Source: DTKD01 sp964494345 (GTDB taxonomy: Bacteria > Armatimonadota > UBA5829). Taken from it: a stretch of DNA of 64,000 nt. This document shows, piece after piece, positions 15,725 through 23,803 of the stretch (positions are counted from its first letter, which is position 1; each line of letters starts with the position of its first letter). The DNA lies in the NCBI GenBank assembly GCA_964494345.1, contig CAZBSI010000003.1, positions 1-64,000 on the forward strand, written 5' to 3'. The translations under genes and the position numbers were made by a program. A model generated the notes under the pieces. It saw only the letters and a list, made by a program, of their open reading frames with translations. It did no database searches and was not told the origin of the DNA.

Positions 15725-17239
15725 CTACTCGCTTGCTATCGTGAACTGGTCGCTGATGGTCATAGTTTTGCCGTTGAGCGACACGTCGAATTTCACCGGA
15801 ATCTTGCCGGACGCACCCAGAGGCGGCTTGGCTTTGAACTGCACCGTTGTGAAGCTCCTGTTCGAAGCGCTGAAGTTTCGCTTAGGCTCGTCTTTCCAGA
15901 GTTCCCAACCCTCAGGCAGCGTGATCACGGCCTCGCCTCGCACTCTGCTTCGGGTGTTGTTGGTGATTACCACGCTTAATTTGACTTCATTCACTGTCGG
16001 TCGCACTGGCTCAACGGGCACTCTGGCGGACAATAAATAAGGCTCCACTACTTCAAAACTCAGCAGTGCACTGCCCAGCTTGCCGTTCGCAGTTAAGACC
16101 TCTGCCCCAAGCGCCCAGCTTCCAACCGGCATATCCTGCGGGATAACCGAGCGGATTTCCTGCGAAATATGCTTCTTAGGCGGCAGACCATCCATCCGCA
16201 CCTTCTGGCTGCTCAGATATGTTCCGGCCTTGCCCTCCCCGGCAATAACGCTGCTCTGTACATTCAACATCTCCGGGCCTTTATTAGTCATGTGAAACTT
16301 GGCCACCAGTTCGTCGCCGATCGCGACCGTGGTGTCTCGGATATCGAAACCCACTTCCAACGGCTCCAGGGATGCGAGTTTCTTGCTAACAAGGGTAAGC
16401 TCCTGTGTGTCTCCAGGAGAACCCGAAGATATCCACGCCGCTTCGTCGGCGCCGGTTCTTGCGGTGATCAGCATTCCGAGCTTTCTGTTATCGCCGAGCT
16501 TTAACCCTCGAACCAGCGTCGCCGGGATACGCGTCTCGACGCTGTATACCCCATCTTTAACCCCATTTTTCATCTCCACCGTCGCCGATTCCTCCGGCGT
16601 CACAGCGGTCGCCGCCGGGCCTTTAGCGTTGCGAGAATCAAACCGGTTTACTATCAGCTTACCGACGCCTTCTACGGCGCGAACGAACCTGAATTCGTAG
16701 TTGTCTTCGCCGTTATACCACCCATCTCTATTTGCATCCAACAGAGCCAGCAGATCGATCGGCTTGTTCGACCTTGCGGCAATATAGAGATTGCTGCTAT
16801 CCCAGTTGACGAAAGTAATGATCTCCAGATCGCCATTGGTATATGTATAAAACACATCCCATTCGCCATCTTCCACCACTCCATCTATTTTGGGAGTGCG
16901 TCTGAAGACGTCGATATCCGGAGCCACATCCGGAATCGCGGCAGCAGCCGGAGCAATGTCCTCTTTGACCGTCACCACCGGGGCCGTATCCGGCACAGCC
17001 AACGCGGAAGGTTTAGCCGGAGCCACTTCTGCGGCAGGCTTTTCAGCTTTAGCGGGTTCTGCCGCCGCCGGTTCAGCGGGCTTGGCTGCTTCTGGTGCGG
17101 CTGCCGGTTCGGCCGCCGGTGCGGATGCGGCAGGCGGAGCTTTCTCCCCAACTGCGGCTTCATCGCATACGGCGGGAGTCAGGCAGATCATCAGGAATAC
17201 GAGAAGCGATAGAGAGGTGATTAAAGTTCGTGTTCGCAA
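15725..17239 (-). CDS. Secreted Ala/Pro-rich protein with CBM9-like domain
   Basis: A 504-aa exported protein. The start is TTG at 17239, 8 nt after AGGAGG; the next start upstream (17269) lies before this ribosome site and is unlikely. Signal peptide RTRTLITSLSLLVFLMICL is followed by an Ala/Pro/Glu-rich linker (about residues 25-100). Residues about 110-260 match a CBM9/DOMON-like carbohydrate-binding fold (TPKIDGVVEDGEWD, LLALLDANRDGWYNGEDNYE). The rest consists of Ig-like beta domains resembling alpha-galactosidase-associated NEW3 domains. There is no catalytic motif. It is probably a periplasmic or surface carbohydrate-binding protein alongside the neighbouring heparinase and esterases. 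Confidence 0.82.
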   Translation of the reverse strand: MRTRTLITSLSLLVFLMICLTPAVCDEAAVGEKAPPAASAPAAEPAAAPEAAKPAEPAAAEPAKAEKPAAEVAPAKPSALAVPDTAPVVTVKEDIAPAAAAIPDVAPDIDVFRRTPKIDGVVEDGEWDVFYTYTNGDLEIITFVNWDSSNLYIAARSNKPIDLLALLDANRDGWYNGEDNYEFRFVRAVEGVGKLIVNRFDSRNAKGPAATAVTPEESATVEMKNGVKDGVYSVETRIPATLVRGLKLGDNRKLGMLITARTGADEAAWISSGSPGDTQELTLVSKKLASLEPLEVGFDIRDTTVAIGDELVAKFHMTNKGPEMLNVQSSVIAGEGKAGTYLSSQKVRMDGLPPKKHISQEIRSVIPQDMPVGSWALGAEVLTANGKLGSALLSFEVVEPYLLSARVPVEPVRPTVNEVKLSVVITNNTRSRVRGEAVITLPEGWELWKDEPKRNFSASNRSFTTVQFKAKPPLGASGKIPVKFDVSLNGKTMTISDQFTIASE

Positions 17240-17432
17240 CTTACTCCTCCTGAGCTGTTCGAGCACCAACGCTCAATGGAAGGTGTCGGGCTGGCAATCG
17301 AGGTCATTATAGTCGACGTCCGTATCTCCGTCAATACGACCTTCCGTTTTCAATACTAAAGGACGATCAGCAAGCCGAGACATTGCTCAGCCCCGGCTCG
17401 CTAACATTGCCGTTCCGCGTATAATGCGGAAT

Positions 17433-20042
17433 CTACGGCACGACCAGTTTCACCTTGATCTGACCCGCTTCGTCGGAGTAGATAGCGAAGCGAGCCGTAG
17501 TTTTGATATCCTTCATATAAATCGGCTTCAGGGCGCTTAATATCGTATCCTTCCTGCCGGTTGTGGTTGTGACCGTCACAATAACCCTGTCCCCGTCGTC
17601 TTTGCGCTCGACCTTCGACACCCCTCCACGGCCGTCATAAGGCTCGATCACCGTCACATAGGTCGACTCTTGCGCTGCGTGCGGTTCAAGTAAATACCAC
17701 AAATACTTCGGGTTGCCCGGCTTATTTCGCGGCGGCTCCGTTTTGGCCAGCACTACATCACCCGGAGGCGACAGTATATTAACTCGCAGACGAAGATCGG
17801 CAGGCTCCTTGAGTAGATTCCACGTGTCGACCACTTTATATGTAATCGCGGTCTGATCCGCCGGTTTGGAATCTCTTCTCACGTCATAGAAATACTGATA
17901 TCCACTCGCGTTTGCATAGCCGTCCTGTGCATACCCAAGGTCTGCGTACAGCTCCACGTCTTCCCCTGCATATGTGCCCTTTTTCTGATCTATCAGGTTC
18001 AGACCCTCAGCCTCGATCTCACCTTCCGGCCCGTGCAGGCTATAAAGGTGGTTCGAGCCACCCTTTACCCGGAAGATATCCACCACATAGAAATCCGACT
18101 TGTCCTCGAGATCAACCATAGAAATAGTGCGCTGGTAAAGCGAACACTGAGGATACGGCATCCCGGCGTAGACCTCGGCTGCCGAAACCCCGTCGCCATC
18201 TTTCACGAAGTTGGCTTTTCCGACGCGGTTTCTCTCCTGGCGTTTATGATCCACCGTGACCGTGTTATGTGTTATGGTGTGGTCGGTAGACTCGTAACGA
18301 TGCGCCCAATATGTAGCAAACTCCGGATAACCGTGGTCCGGTAGCAGGCTCAGGCCGTGCGCAAACAGCTCTATGTTCAGAGTATCCCTGTGGCCATGCC
18401 CTACGTTGCGACCATAATACAGCGACAGCGCGCGCTGGTTGTCTTTGTCTCCACGGCGCAGGATCGCGCAGCCGTAGCTCGGCATATTGTCCGTTTTAGG
18501 CTCCCATTCCCCGTATTTGTCGATTTCCGCCTGCACCTGCTTTGCCAGCAGCGTAGGCTCGGCATCGAAAATATCACCACGTATGCGGGTTCGATCGAGA
18601 AAATACGCCATCTGGGCAAAGAACGGGTCTTTGAAAGTCTTATAAGCATAAACAGTGTCAGGGAAACTGACGCCGGAAAGCCCCGGAGCGCCCGTTTTGC
18701 CGGTGTCGCCGATATCCGGCACGAATTTGTCTATACATATCAGCCTCAGCGGCGCTTCGAACATTTTCTTATAATTCGGCTGGCTGATGAACGAATTGCG
18801 AGCATACTTGCCATAAATCTGCAGCGCCTCGGAGATTTTTCTGAACTGCGATCGCCAGATGGAGTTGTAGCTCGGCGAGGCCTCGTTGCCCATACCGTCG
18901 TCGTCCACTACCTCCGTGAACATCCGAATCATATTGCCGCCCTGAATATTCGGCCCACGAACCCCGTCGGCAAATAGCCAATCCAACCACTCATTTGTAT
19001 ATTCAGGATCGTCCAACACGATCGCCGCCAGAGTCATGGAATACTGGTGCATCCCCTCGTTGCCGGAAATATTGCCGGAGATTATCTCGTCGTGAACCTC
19101 ATGCAGGATATTTTTCTCACACAGCGCACGCATATCCGCTGCCGTAACCTGCTTACCTGTGCGCCTGGATATATTATCCAGCAACTCCTTATCATCCAAC
19201 GCGGGATAAAGTGCGTCATAGGCGAGACACAGCGTATCGGCAACTCCCGTCTCCCATATACAGCCCTGCACCTTGCCCCGCTTAGTTCCGCCGTCGCTGT
19301 TGAAAAAGCCCTGCTCCGCCCAGTAATTGAGTTTCATATCCGGATAGAACGTCGCTACCCTATACAACATCAAAGCGGCCTTGCGTGCATATTTCGGATC
19401 GCCCGAATATACGTATGCACTCTGCAGCAGGCCAATTATACCCAGCGTGGCTTTCCAGCTTCCGTAGTGGCCGTAATAGCCTATTATTCGATAGACATTG
19501 CCATCTTTGTCCTTCCAGCCGAAGGTGTCATCGACTGCGTAGGTGTGCAGAGGGTCAGCCGGGTCCGGATGTTCTGTGTTATATAGCAGAGACTTGTCCG
19601 CTTTTTCGTATTGAAAAACCCCGTTCTCGTCCTTACCGCTCTCATAGAATTTGCCAAAGTCGTTTTTAGGGAATAGTTCGCCGCAGTTCGGACACTCGAT
19701 CTTCCACGGCTTGTTTATTACATCCACTTTCCAGGGGTAGTTGCCAAACTTTTTAACCTCATTACCGCAGTTCGGGCAGCCCCGTTCAAGGTTGACATCT
19801 ATGCCTCTCGGGATAGACTGCGGGGTAACCAGATCCCAAAAAAAGTCGTCTGGCATATCCATATACACATCAGCCGGCTTAATAGTCTTCTCATACTGTT
19901 CACGCGCCCAATCATAGCGCGCGATGTTTTTGCGGGCGTTCGTTACTCGTTCTTTGGTGTAAAACGTAGAACAAGTTTTGGCTGATACCGAGGTGGCAAG
20001 CGCAACTGCGACGATGGAGACAAGTAAAACCTGGGTAGTCAA
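17433..20042 (-). CDS. Heparinase II/III-family polysaccharide lyase (secreted)
   Basis: An 869-aa exported protein. TTG at 20042 is preceded by CGGAGG at 7-8 nt and gives a signal peptide (MTTQVLLVSIVAVALATSVS); the longer frame to 20090 runs through the ribosome site. Two CPNC motifs at 89-92 and 117-120 form a zinc ribbon common in environmental members of this family. The alpha/alpha-toroid domain follows, and the beta-sheet domain contains YGRNVGHGHRDTLNIELFA and TDHTITHNTVTVD, the heparinase II/III region with catalytic His/Tyr candidates. It probably cleaves uronic-acid-containing polysaccharide. The gene is divergent from bacterioferritin across a 200-bp gap containing a palindrome. 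Confidence 0.92.
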   Translation of the reverse strand: MTTQVLLVSIVAVALATSVSAKTCSTFYTKERVTNARKNIARYDWAREQYEKTIKPADVYMDMPDDFFWDLVTPQSIPRGIDVNLERGCPNCGNEVKKFGNYPWKVDVINKPWKIECPNCGELFPKNDFGKFYESGKDENGVFQYEKADKSLLYNTEHPDPADPLHTYAVDDTFGWKDKDGNVYRIIGYYGHYGSWKATLGIIGLLQSAYVYSGDPKYARKAALMLYRVATFYPDMKLNYWAEQGFFNSDGGTKRGKVQGCIWETGVADTLCLAYDALYPALDDKELLDNISRRTGKQVTAADMRALCEKNILHEVHDEIISGNISGNEGMHQYSMTLAAIVLDDPEYTNEWLDWLFADGVRGPNIQGGNMIRMFTEVVDDDGMGNEASPSYNSIWRSQFRKISEALQIYGKYARNSFISQPNYKKMFEAPLRLICIDKFVPDIGDTGKTGAPGLSGVSFPDTVYAYKTFKDPFFAQMAYFLDRTRIRGDIFDAEPTLLAKQVQAEIDKYGEWEPKTDNMPSYGCAILRRGDKDNQRALSLYYGRNVGHGHRDTLNIELFAHGLSLLPDHGYPEFATYWAHRYESTDHTITHNTVTVDHKRQERNRVGKANFVKDGDGVSAAEVYAGMPYPQCSLYQRTISMVDLEDKSDFYVVDIFRVKGGSNHLYSLHGPEGEIEAEGLNLIDQKKGTYAGEDVELYADLGYAQDGYANASGYQYFYDVRRDSKPADQTAITYKVVDTWNLLKEPADLRLRVNILSPPGDVVLAKTEPPRNKPGNPKYLWYLLEPHAAQESTYVTVIEPYDGRGGVSKVERKDDGDRVIVTVTTTTGRKDTILSALKPIYMKDIKTTARFAIYSDEAGQIKVKLVVP

Positions 20043-20112
20043 GATAGACCTCCGCTGAGTTGTATCAAAGACTCCTTCGCACAAACACACGCATCATCCT
20101 CCATAAACCTGC

Positions 20113-20139
20113 TTGATTCAGGAATCAATTGACTGAATC
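20113..20139. promoter_or_regulatory. Palindromic candidate operator between heparinase and bacterioferritin genes
   Basis: TTGATTC-AG-GAATCAA (20113-20128) is a perfect 7-2-7 inverted repeat, and the overlapping GATTCAG (20115-20121) also pairs with CTGAATC (20133-20139). It sits in the divergent intergenic region, a natural place for a regulator. No specific regulator is recognised. Confidence 0.45.
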
Positions 20140-20242
20140 TGCAGTTGAGTTTCAAATCGTCGGATTATGGGTAGCAGGCATTGTTGCCAACGAGTGTTTG
20201 AAACTCGCTTGGACCACGCCAATTGTTCAATGGAGGTTGGAA

Positions 20243-20710
20243 ATGAAGGGCAATGAACAAATTATCGAGTGGCTGAACAAGCTGCTTGCAGAGGAATTGA
20301 CAGCTATTAACCAGTATTTCGTTCATGCGGAGATGTGTGAGGACTGGAACTATGAGCCTCTGTCCAATGTGATCAAAAAACGCTCGATTGTGGAGATGAA
20401 ACACGCGGAGACCCTTATCGAGCGAATTATATTTTTGGAGGGCAAGCCGATAGTCAGTAACCTCAACGAGATACACATCGGCTCCGACGTGCCCGCCATG
20501 CACACCAACGACCTGAAAATGGAATGCGTCGCCGTCAAAGACTACAACGAAGCCATAAGGCTGTCAGCGGATCTGGGCGACCATCATACCAAGACCATCC
20601 TGCAGGCGATCCTCAAAGATGAAGAGGATCATATCGACGACCTGGAAGCTCAACTCGACCAGATCGATCAGATGGGAGTCCAGAACTACCTGGCACAGCA
20701 GATAAGATAG
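20243..20710 (+). CDS. bfr: Bacterioferritin
   Basis: A 155-aa ferritin-fold iron-storage protein that oxidises Fe(II) and stores it as a mineral in a 24-mer shell. ATG at 20243 with GGAGG 6 nt upstream; upstream in-frame codons to 20129 have no ribosome site. Ferroxidase ligands are visible: Glu in LLAEELTAINQY, EMKHAETLIERI with Glu/His, and DEEDHIDDLE near the C-terminus. The heme-type Met is plausible at about residue 51 (IVEMKHAE). Length is normal for Bfr. It stands alone and divergent from the heparinase gene. Confidence 0.95.
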   Translation: MKGNEQIIEWLNKLLAEELTAINQYFVHAEMCEDWNYEPLSNVIKKRSIVEMKHAETLIERIIFLEGKPIVSNLNEIHIGSDVPAMHTNDLKMECVAVKDYNEAIRLSADLGDHHTKTILQAILKDEEDHIDDLEAQLDQIDQMGVQNYLAQQIR

Positions 20711-20731
20711 CGGGTTTGGTTAGCAGTACTT

Positions 20732-20761
20732 AAAAACGTGGCCGGTCAATGGCCCGGCCAC
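20732..20761 (-). terminator. Terminator of SGNH hydrolase gene (GGCCGG hairpin family)
   Basis: GTGGCCGG (20738-20745) pairs with CCGGCCAC (20754-20761); on the minus strand it is followed by GTTTTTA. It lies directly past the stop of the SGNH hydrolase gene and has the same stem as the hairpins in the repeat blocks. Confidence 0.8.
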
Positions 20762-20769
20762 GCGTGGGT

Positions 20770-22008
20770 CTACTGCACCAGCTTCAGGTTCCATCGCCAC
20801 AGCTTCGTGGCGTCCTTTGCCTTTTCGCGCCTATCTGCCGCCAACTGATCGCACAGGGAATCCAATTTATCCAAAAGCGCCTGTTTTTCAGAATTCGCCG
20901 CGGCTGGTATATTGCCGAGTTGAATCTGTCGCCACCGAGCATAATAAGCGGATTCCTGATCCCGCGATAAATCGTTTACCTCAGCCGCTAACTGCTTCCA
21001 GGGCCCGTCGTTGTAGGCCAGGTTCACCCCTTTTGCAAGCTCAGAGCTGTCGTAGACGCCGACATCAAAGCTGCCGGCTTTTCCATCCGTAACAGTGAGA
21101 CTCCACTTGCCCGGCCGCAGCCCCGTGATTTTCAGAGAGTAGTCGTTGATCTCGTCAAAAGCAGGGAAATATTTGACCGCTTCTATCGCCAGGTCGTCGA
21201 GGAATACCGGCGGTGCGCTGTCGACGCGTGAGAACGAAACCGAATCGTCTTTTATCCGCAAATCGCTGATCTTGCCTCCGATTGCGTTTATCTTCTTTGT
21301 TTTAACATCAATGCTTACCTGCGCAGCCTGAGACTCACAGCCCAGCGACTTAATTAATCCATAAGCCATCACCATATGTCCGTTGGACTGCGGATGAACG
21401 CCATCGTTCATCATCACGAAGTCGGCGTTATCGGCCTTGCCTGCGTTGAGCGTCTCCAGCATCGGCTGCTGGATATTATAACAAGGCATATTTCTCTGTT
21501 TAGCAAACTCGCATAGCTGTTTTGCGAACCTGCCAAGAGTGTCGTTATACCCTTTTAGCCGAGCGGCCTTGCTTTCATCTACGCATCCGACTGTGATCAG
21601 CGCCACTTTTATTTTATTTTGCTGCAGGGTGTCGACGAGCTCCGTTATTCCGTTTATATACCTGTCATAAATCTTTTGGTCATAAGCCGTAACCCCCGCG
21701 TCGTTCATCCCATAGCAGATGCTGACCACGCTGGGTTTGAGGTCGAGCACGTCTCTTTGCAGCCTCTTCGTGCCCCCAACTGCGGTATCGCTAACCCACC
21801 CCGCATTACGAAAGACAACCTCGACATCCGGGTATCTCAGCGCGAAGTAGTTCATTACATATCTTGTATAAACTCGCTGCTCAGTTATGCTGTCTCCCAG
21901 AAAAACCATCCTGTCCCCGGACTTTATCAAACAATCCGCATCGGCTCCCAGGCAGACAACAAATAAAGCGAATATCGCAGCACATATTCCAACAACCCGA
22001 CTCAGCAT
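20770..22008 (-). CDS. Secreted SGNH/GDSL-family hydrolase
   Basis: A 412-aa exported esterase/lipase-like protein. ATG at 22008 lies 6 nt after GGAGG; the ATG two codons earlier directly abuts the ribosome site. Signal peptide MLSRVVGICAAIFALFVVCLG. SGNH blocks are complete: FLGDSITEQ (Ser), the Gly block around FRNAGWVSDTAVGG, YGMNDAG (Asn), and NDGVHPQSNGH (Asp/His). The C-terminal third adds an accessory beta domain and ends in an alpha-helical Lys/Arg-rich segment. Probably deacylates polysaccharides in the periplasm. Confidence 0.92.
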   Translation of the reverse strand: MLSRVVGICAAIFALFVVCLGADADCLIKSGDRMVFLGDSITEQRVYTRYVMNYFALRYPDVEVVFRNAGWVSDTAVGGTKRLQRDVLDLKPSVVSICYGMNDAGVTAYDQKIYDRYINGITELVDTLQQNKIKVALITVGCVDESKAARLKGYNDTLGRFAKQLCEFAKQRNMPCYNIQQPMLETLNAGKADNADFVMMNDGVHPQSNGHMVMAYGLIKSLGCESQAAQVSIDVKTKKINAIGGKISDLRIKDDSVSFSRVDSAPPVFLDDLAIEAVKYFPAFDEINDYSLKITGLRPGKWSLTVTDGKAGSFDVGVYDSSELAKGVNLAYNDGPWKQLAAEVNDLSRDQESAYYARWRQIQLGNIPAAANSEKQALLDKLDSLCDQLAADRREKAKDATKLWRWNLKLVQ

Positions 22009-22154
22009 ACACATCCTCCGGAAGTATCGAGGTCCGATTCACAGTAAATAATTCTAGAACCACCCCCAACTTCCCTTTGCCGGATGTTGAATCCGGCTTG
22101 TCAGTGAATTCTTCCTCTTTCGCAGTTATTGTCGGCGTTGTATAATGCTAACCG

Positions 22155-22880
22155 ATGGCTACTCGAAAGACATCCCGGCGGCGAAGTTATTCGTATAGGA
22201 CAACACAAAGACGCTCTACTGCTGCGACACGTGCCAAACGAGACGCGCGAAAGAGAGTTAAGTTGTTCCGGCTGTGGAAGAGGCGGTTTCTGATCGTTGC
22301 CTTGCTTATAATTTGCCTGCCTATAGCTGCTCGGGTGTTAATTCATTTCGCCGTTAAAGACCGCGTATATTCTGAGGTACACTCGGCTCCTCACTGTCGC
22401 GTAGCCCTGGTATTGGGTGCATCGGTGCGGCCGGATGGCACGCTGTCGCAGTCGCTGGCGAGCCGGGTCGATAAAGCAGTTCAACTTTGGCGTGAAGGCA
22501 AATGCGAAAAGCTGTTGATGTCCGGGGATAATCGGGTGGTGGAGTATAACGAGCCTCACCACATGCGCGCCCATGCCATCCAACGCGGGGTCCCCAAAGA
22601 AGCGATTGTGATGGACTACGCCGGGCGACGCACTTATGATTCGATTTATCGAGCAAAGCACATATTCGATCTCGACGAGATTATAGTGGTCACGCAGCGA
22701 TTTCACGCCGACCGGGCGGTGTTTCTGTGCGACAAATTGGGGATTAAAGCCTGCGGGGTTCAAGCGGATTCTGGTGATCTGAAAGCCGCGCTGCGGGAGA
22801 TTCCGGCGTGTTTGCTGGCGCTTTGGGATGTGTATATATTGCGTCCAACGCCTGTTATGGGAGAAAAAGAACCGGTTTAG
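22155..22880 (+). CDS. SanA/YdcF-like DUF218 membrane-anchored protein
   Basis: A 241-aa protein. The first 45 residues are very Arg/Lys-rich, then one membrane segment (FLIVALLIICLPIAARVLI, about 47-65), then a DUF218 domain: VALVLGASVRPDGTLSQSLASRV, LLMSGDN, MRAHAIQRGVP and IVVTQRFHADRAVFLC. DUF218/SanA proteins act in envelope integrity or lipid-carrier recycling in some bacteria. A TATAAT at 22141-22146 only 8 bp before the ATG would give an almost leaderless message. Its 3' end overlaps the convergent ftcD gene by 4 bp. Confidence 0.9.
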   Translation: MATRKTSRRRSYSYRTTQRRSTAATRAKRDARKRVKLFRLWKRRFLIVALLIICLPIAARVLIHFAVKDRVYSEVHSAPHCRVALVLGASVRPDGTLSQSLASRVDKAVQLWREGKCEKLLMSGDNRVVEYNEPHHMRAHAIQRGVPKEAIVMDYAGRRTYDSIYRAKHIFDLDEIIVVTQRFHADRAVFLCDKLGIKACGVQADSGDLKAALREIPACLLALWDVYILRPTPVMGEKEPV

Positions 22881-23779
22881 CGCATCCAGTTATCTAAAAC
22901 GCGATTGTGCGTTAGCCCCTGCAGTTTCATAGACGAGCTTACGGATTCCAGAACGGCCTCCTCGCGAAGCGCACCAATCAACTCCGATTCCAGAACCTCA
23001 ATGCCCATAGCCTTCGCCTCGCGCTCTATAAAGGAGTAAACCGCATACATCGACGTTTGATGTGGCATAGTGATGTTGGTCGATATCTGCGCTATGTCGC
23101 GAGACTGCAGATAGACCGCAATCGCCTTTACGCCCTGCAAAGCCTGACCGCAGTCGCGCAGCTCCCGCATCTTTCGGGCTATTGCGCGAGCGGCCAGCAT
23201 GTCACTGCTGGCCAAATTCACATTGAATGCTATAAGTGGCCCACGCGCGCCTATGACTGTTACCCCTGCGGTCGGGTGTATTTCGGCAGGACCGAGGTCA
23301 GGCTCCCGGCCGTCAATAAGACCGTTAATCTTCAGCGCCTCAAACCCACCCTTGCGAACCTGTGCCAGGTTGGTATTATGCGGCCTGATCGCGGAGCGCT
23401 CGTAAAAATATACCGGCAGTTGGAGTCTTTCGGCGAGGTCGCGGCCGATATCGTATGAAAGCGTAATAGCCTGCGTCATCGTCGCATCATCAAGGGGAAC
23501 CAAGGGGATTACATCTATCGCTCCTACCCGCGGATGGCCGCCCTGATGGGTGTTCAGGTCGATAAGCTCAATGGCTTCTTTCGCCCCGGCGAAGACGGAT
23601 TTACGAACATCTTCCGGCTGACCGAGCATAGTTACCACGGCACGGTTGTGATCGGCATCCATTGAGTAATCGACTACTTTTACCTCAGATGCAGAGGAGA
23701 TCGCGTCGACTATTCTTTGCACCAAGTCGGCTCGTCTACCCTCGCTAAAATTGGGCACACATTGTATGAGATTCGGCAA
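22877..23779 (-). CDS. ftcD: Glutamate formimidoyltransferase
   Basis: Transfers the formimino group from N-formimino-L-glutamate to tetrahydrofolate, the last step of one histidine degradation route. The N-terminal NLIQCVPNFSEGRR is diagnostic; DADHNRAVVTMLG, NTHQGGHPRVGAIDVIPL and the later YFYERSA and KGGFEALK segments are also typical. Start: TTG at 23779 gives MPNLIQC and follows CGGGG; TTG at 23794 (MRGLILPNLIQ) is the alternative. About 300 aa, the size of the single-domain transferase without the cyclodeaminase domain. It lies 24 bp after the upstream membrane-protein gene and is probably in its operon. No other hut genes are nearby. Confidence 0.92.
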   Translation of the reverse strand: MPNLIQCVPNFSEGRRADLVQRIVDAISSASEVKVVDYSMDADHNRAVVTMLGQPEDVRKSVFAGAKEAIELIDLNTHQGGHPRVGAIDVIPLVPLDDATMTQAITLSYDIGRDLAERLQLPVYFYERSAIRPHNTNLAQVRKGGFEALKINGLIDGREPDLGPAEIHPTAGVTVIGARGPLIAFNVNLASSDMLAARAIARKMRELRDCGQALQGVKAIAVYLQSRDIAQISTNITMPHQTSMYAVYSFIEREAKAMGIEVLESELIGALREEAVLESVSSSMKLQGLTHNRVLDNWMR

Positions 23780-23803
23780 GATCAGGCCCCGCAACGCCGC
23801 GTA

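Noticed and set aside
20043..20090. Longer heparinase start (MCLCEG...)
   Set aside because: The reading frame there includes the ribosome site; TTG 20042 gives a normal signal peptide.
22079..22097. GCCGGAT...ATCCGGC hairpin between divergent SGNH and DUF218 genes
   Set aside because: No T-run and it lies between divergent starts, so it cannot be called a terminator; function unclear.
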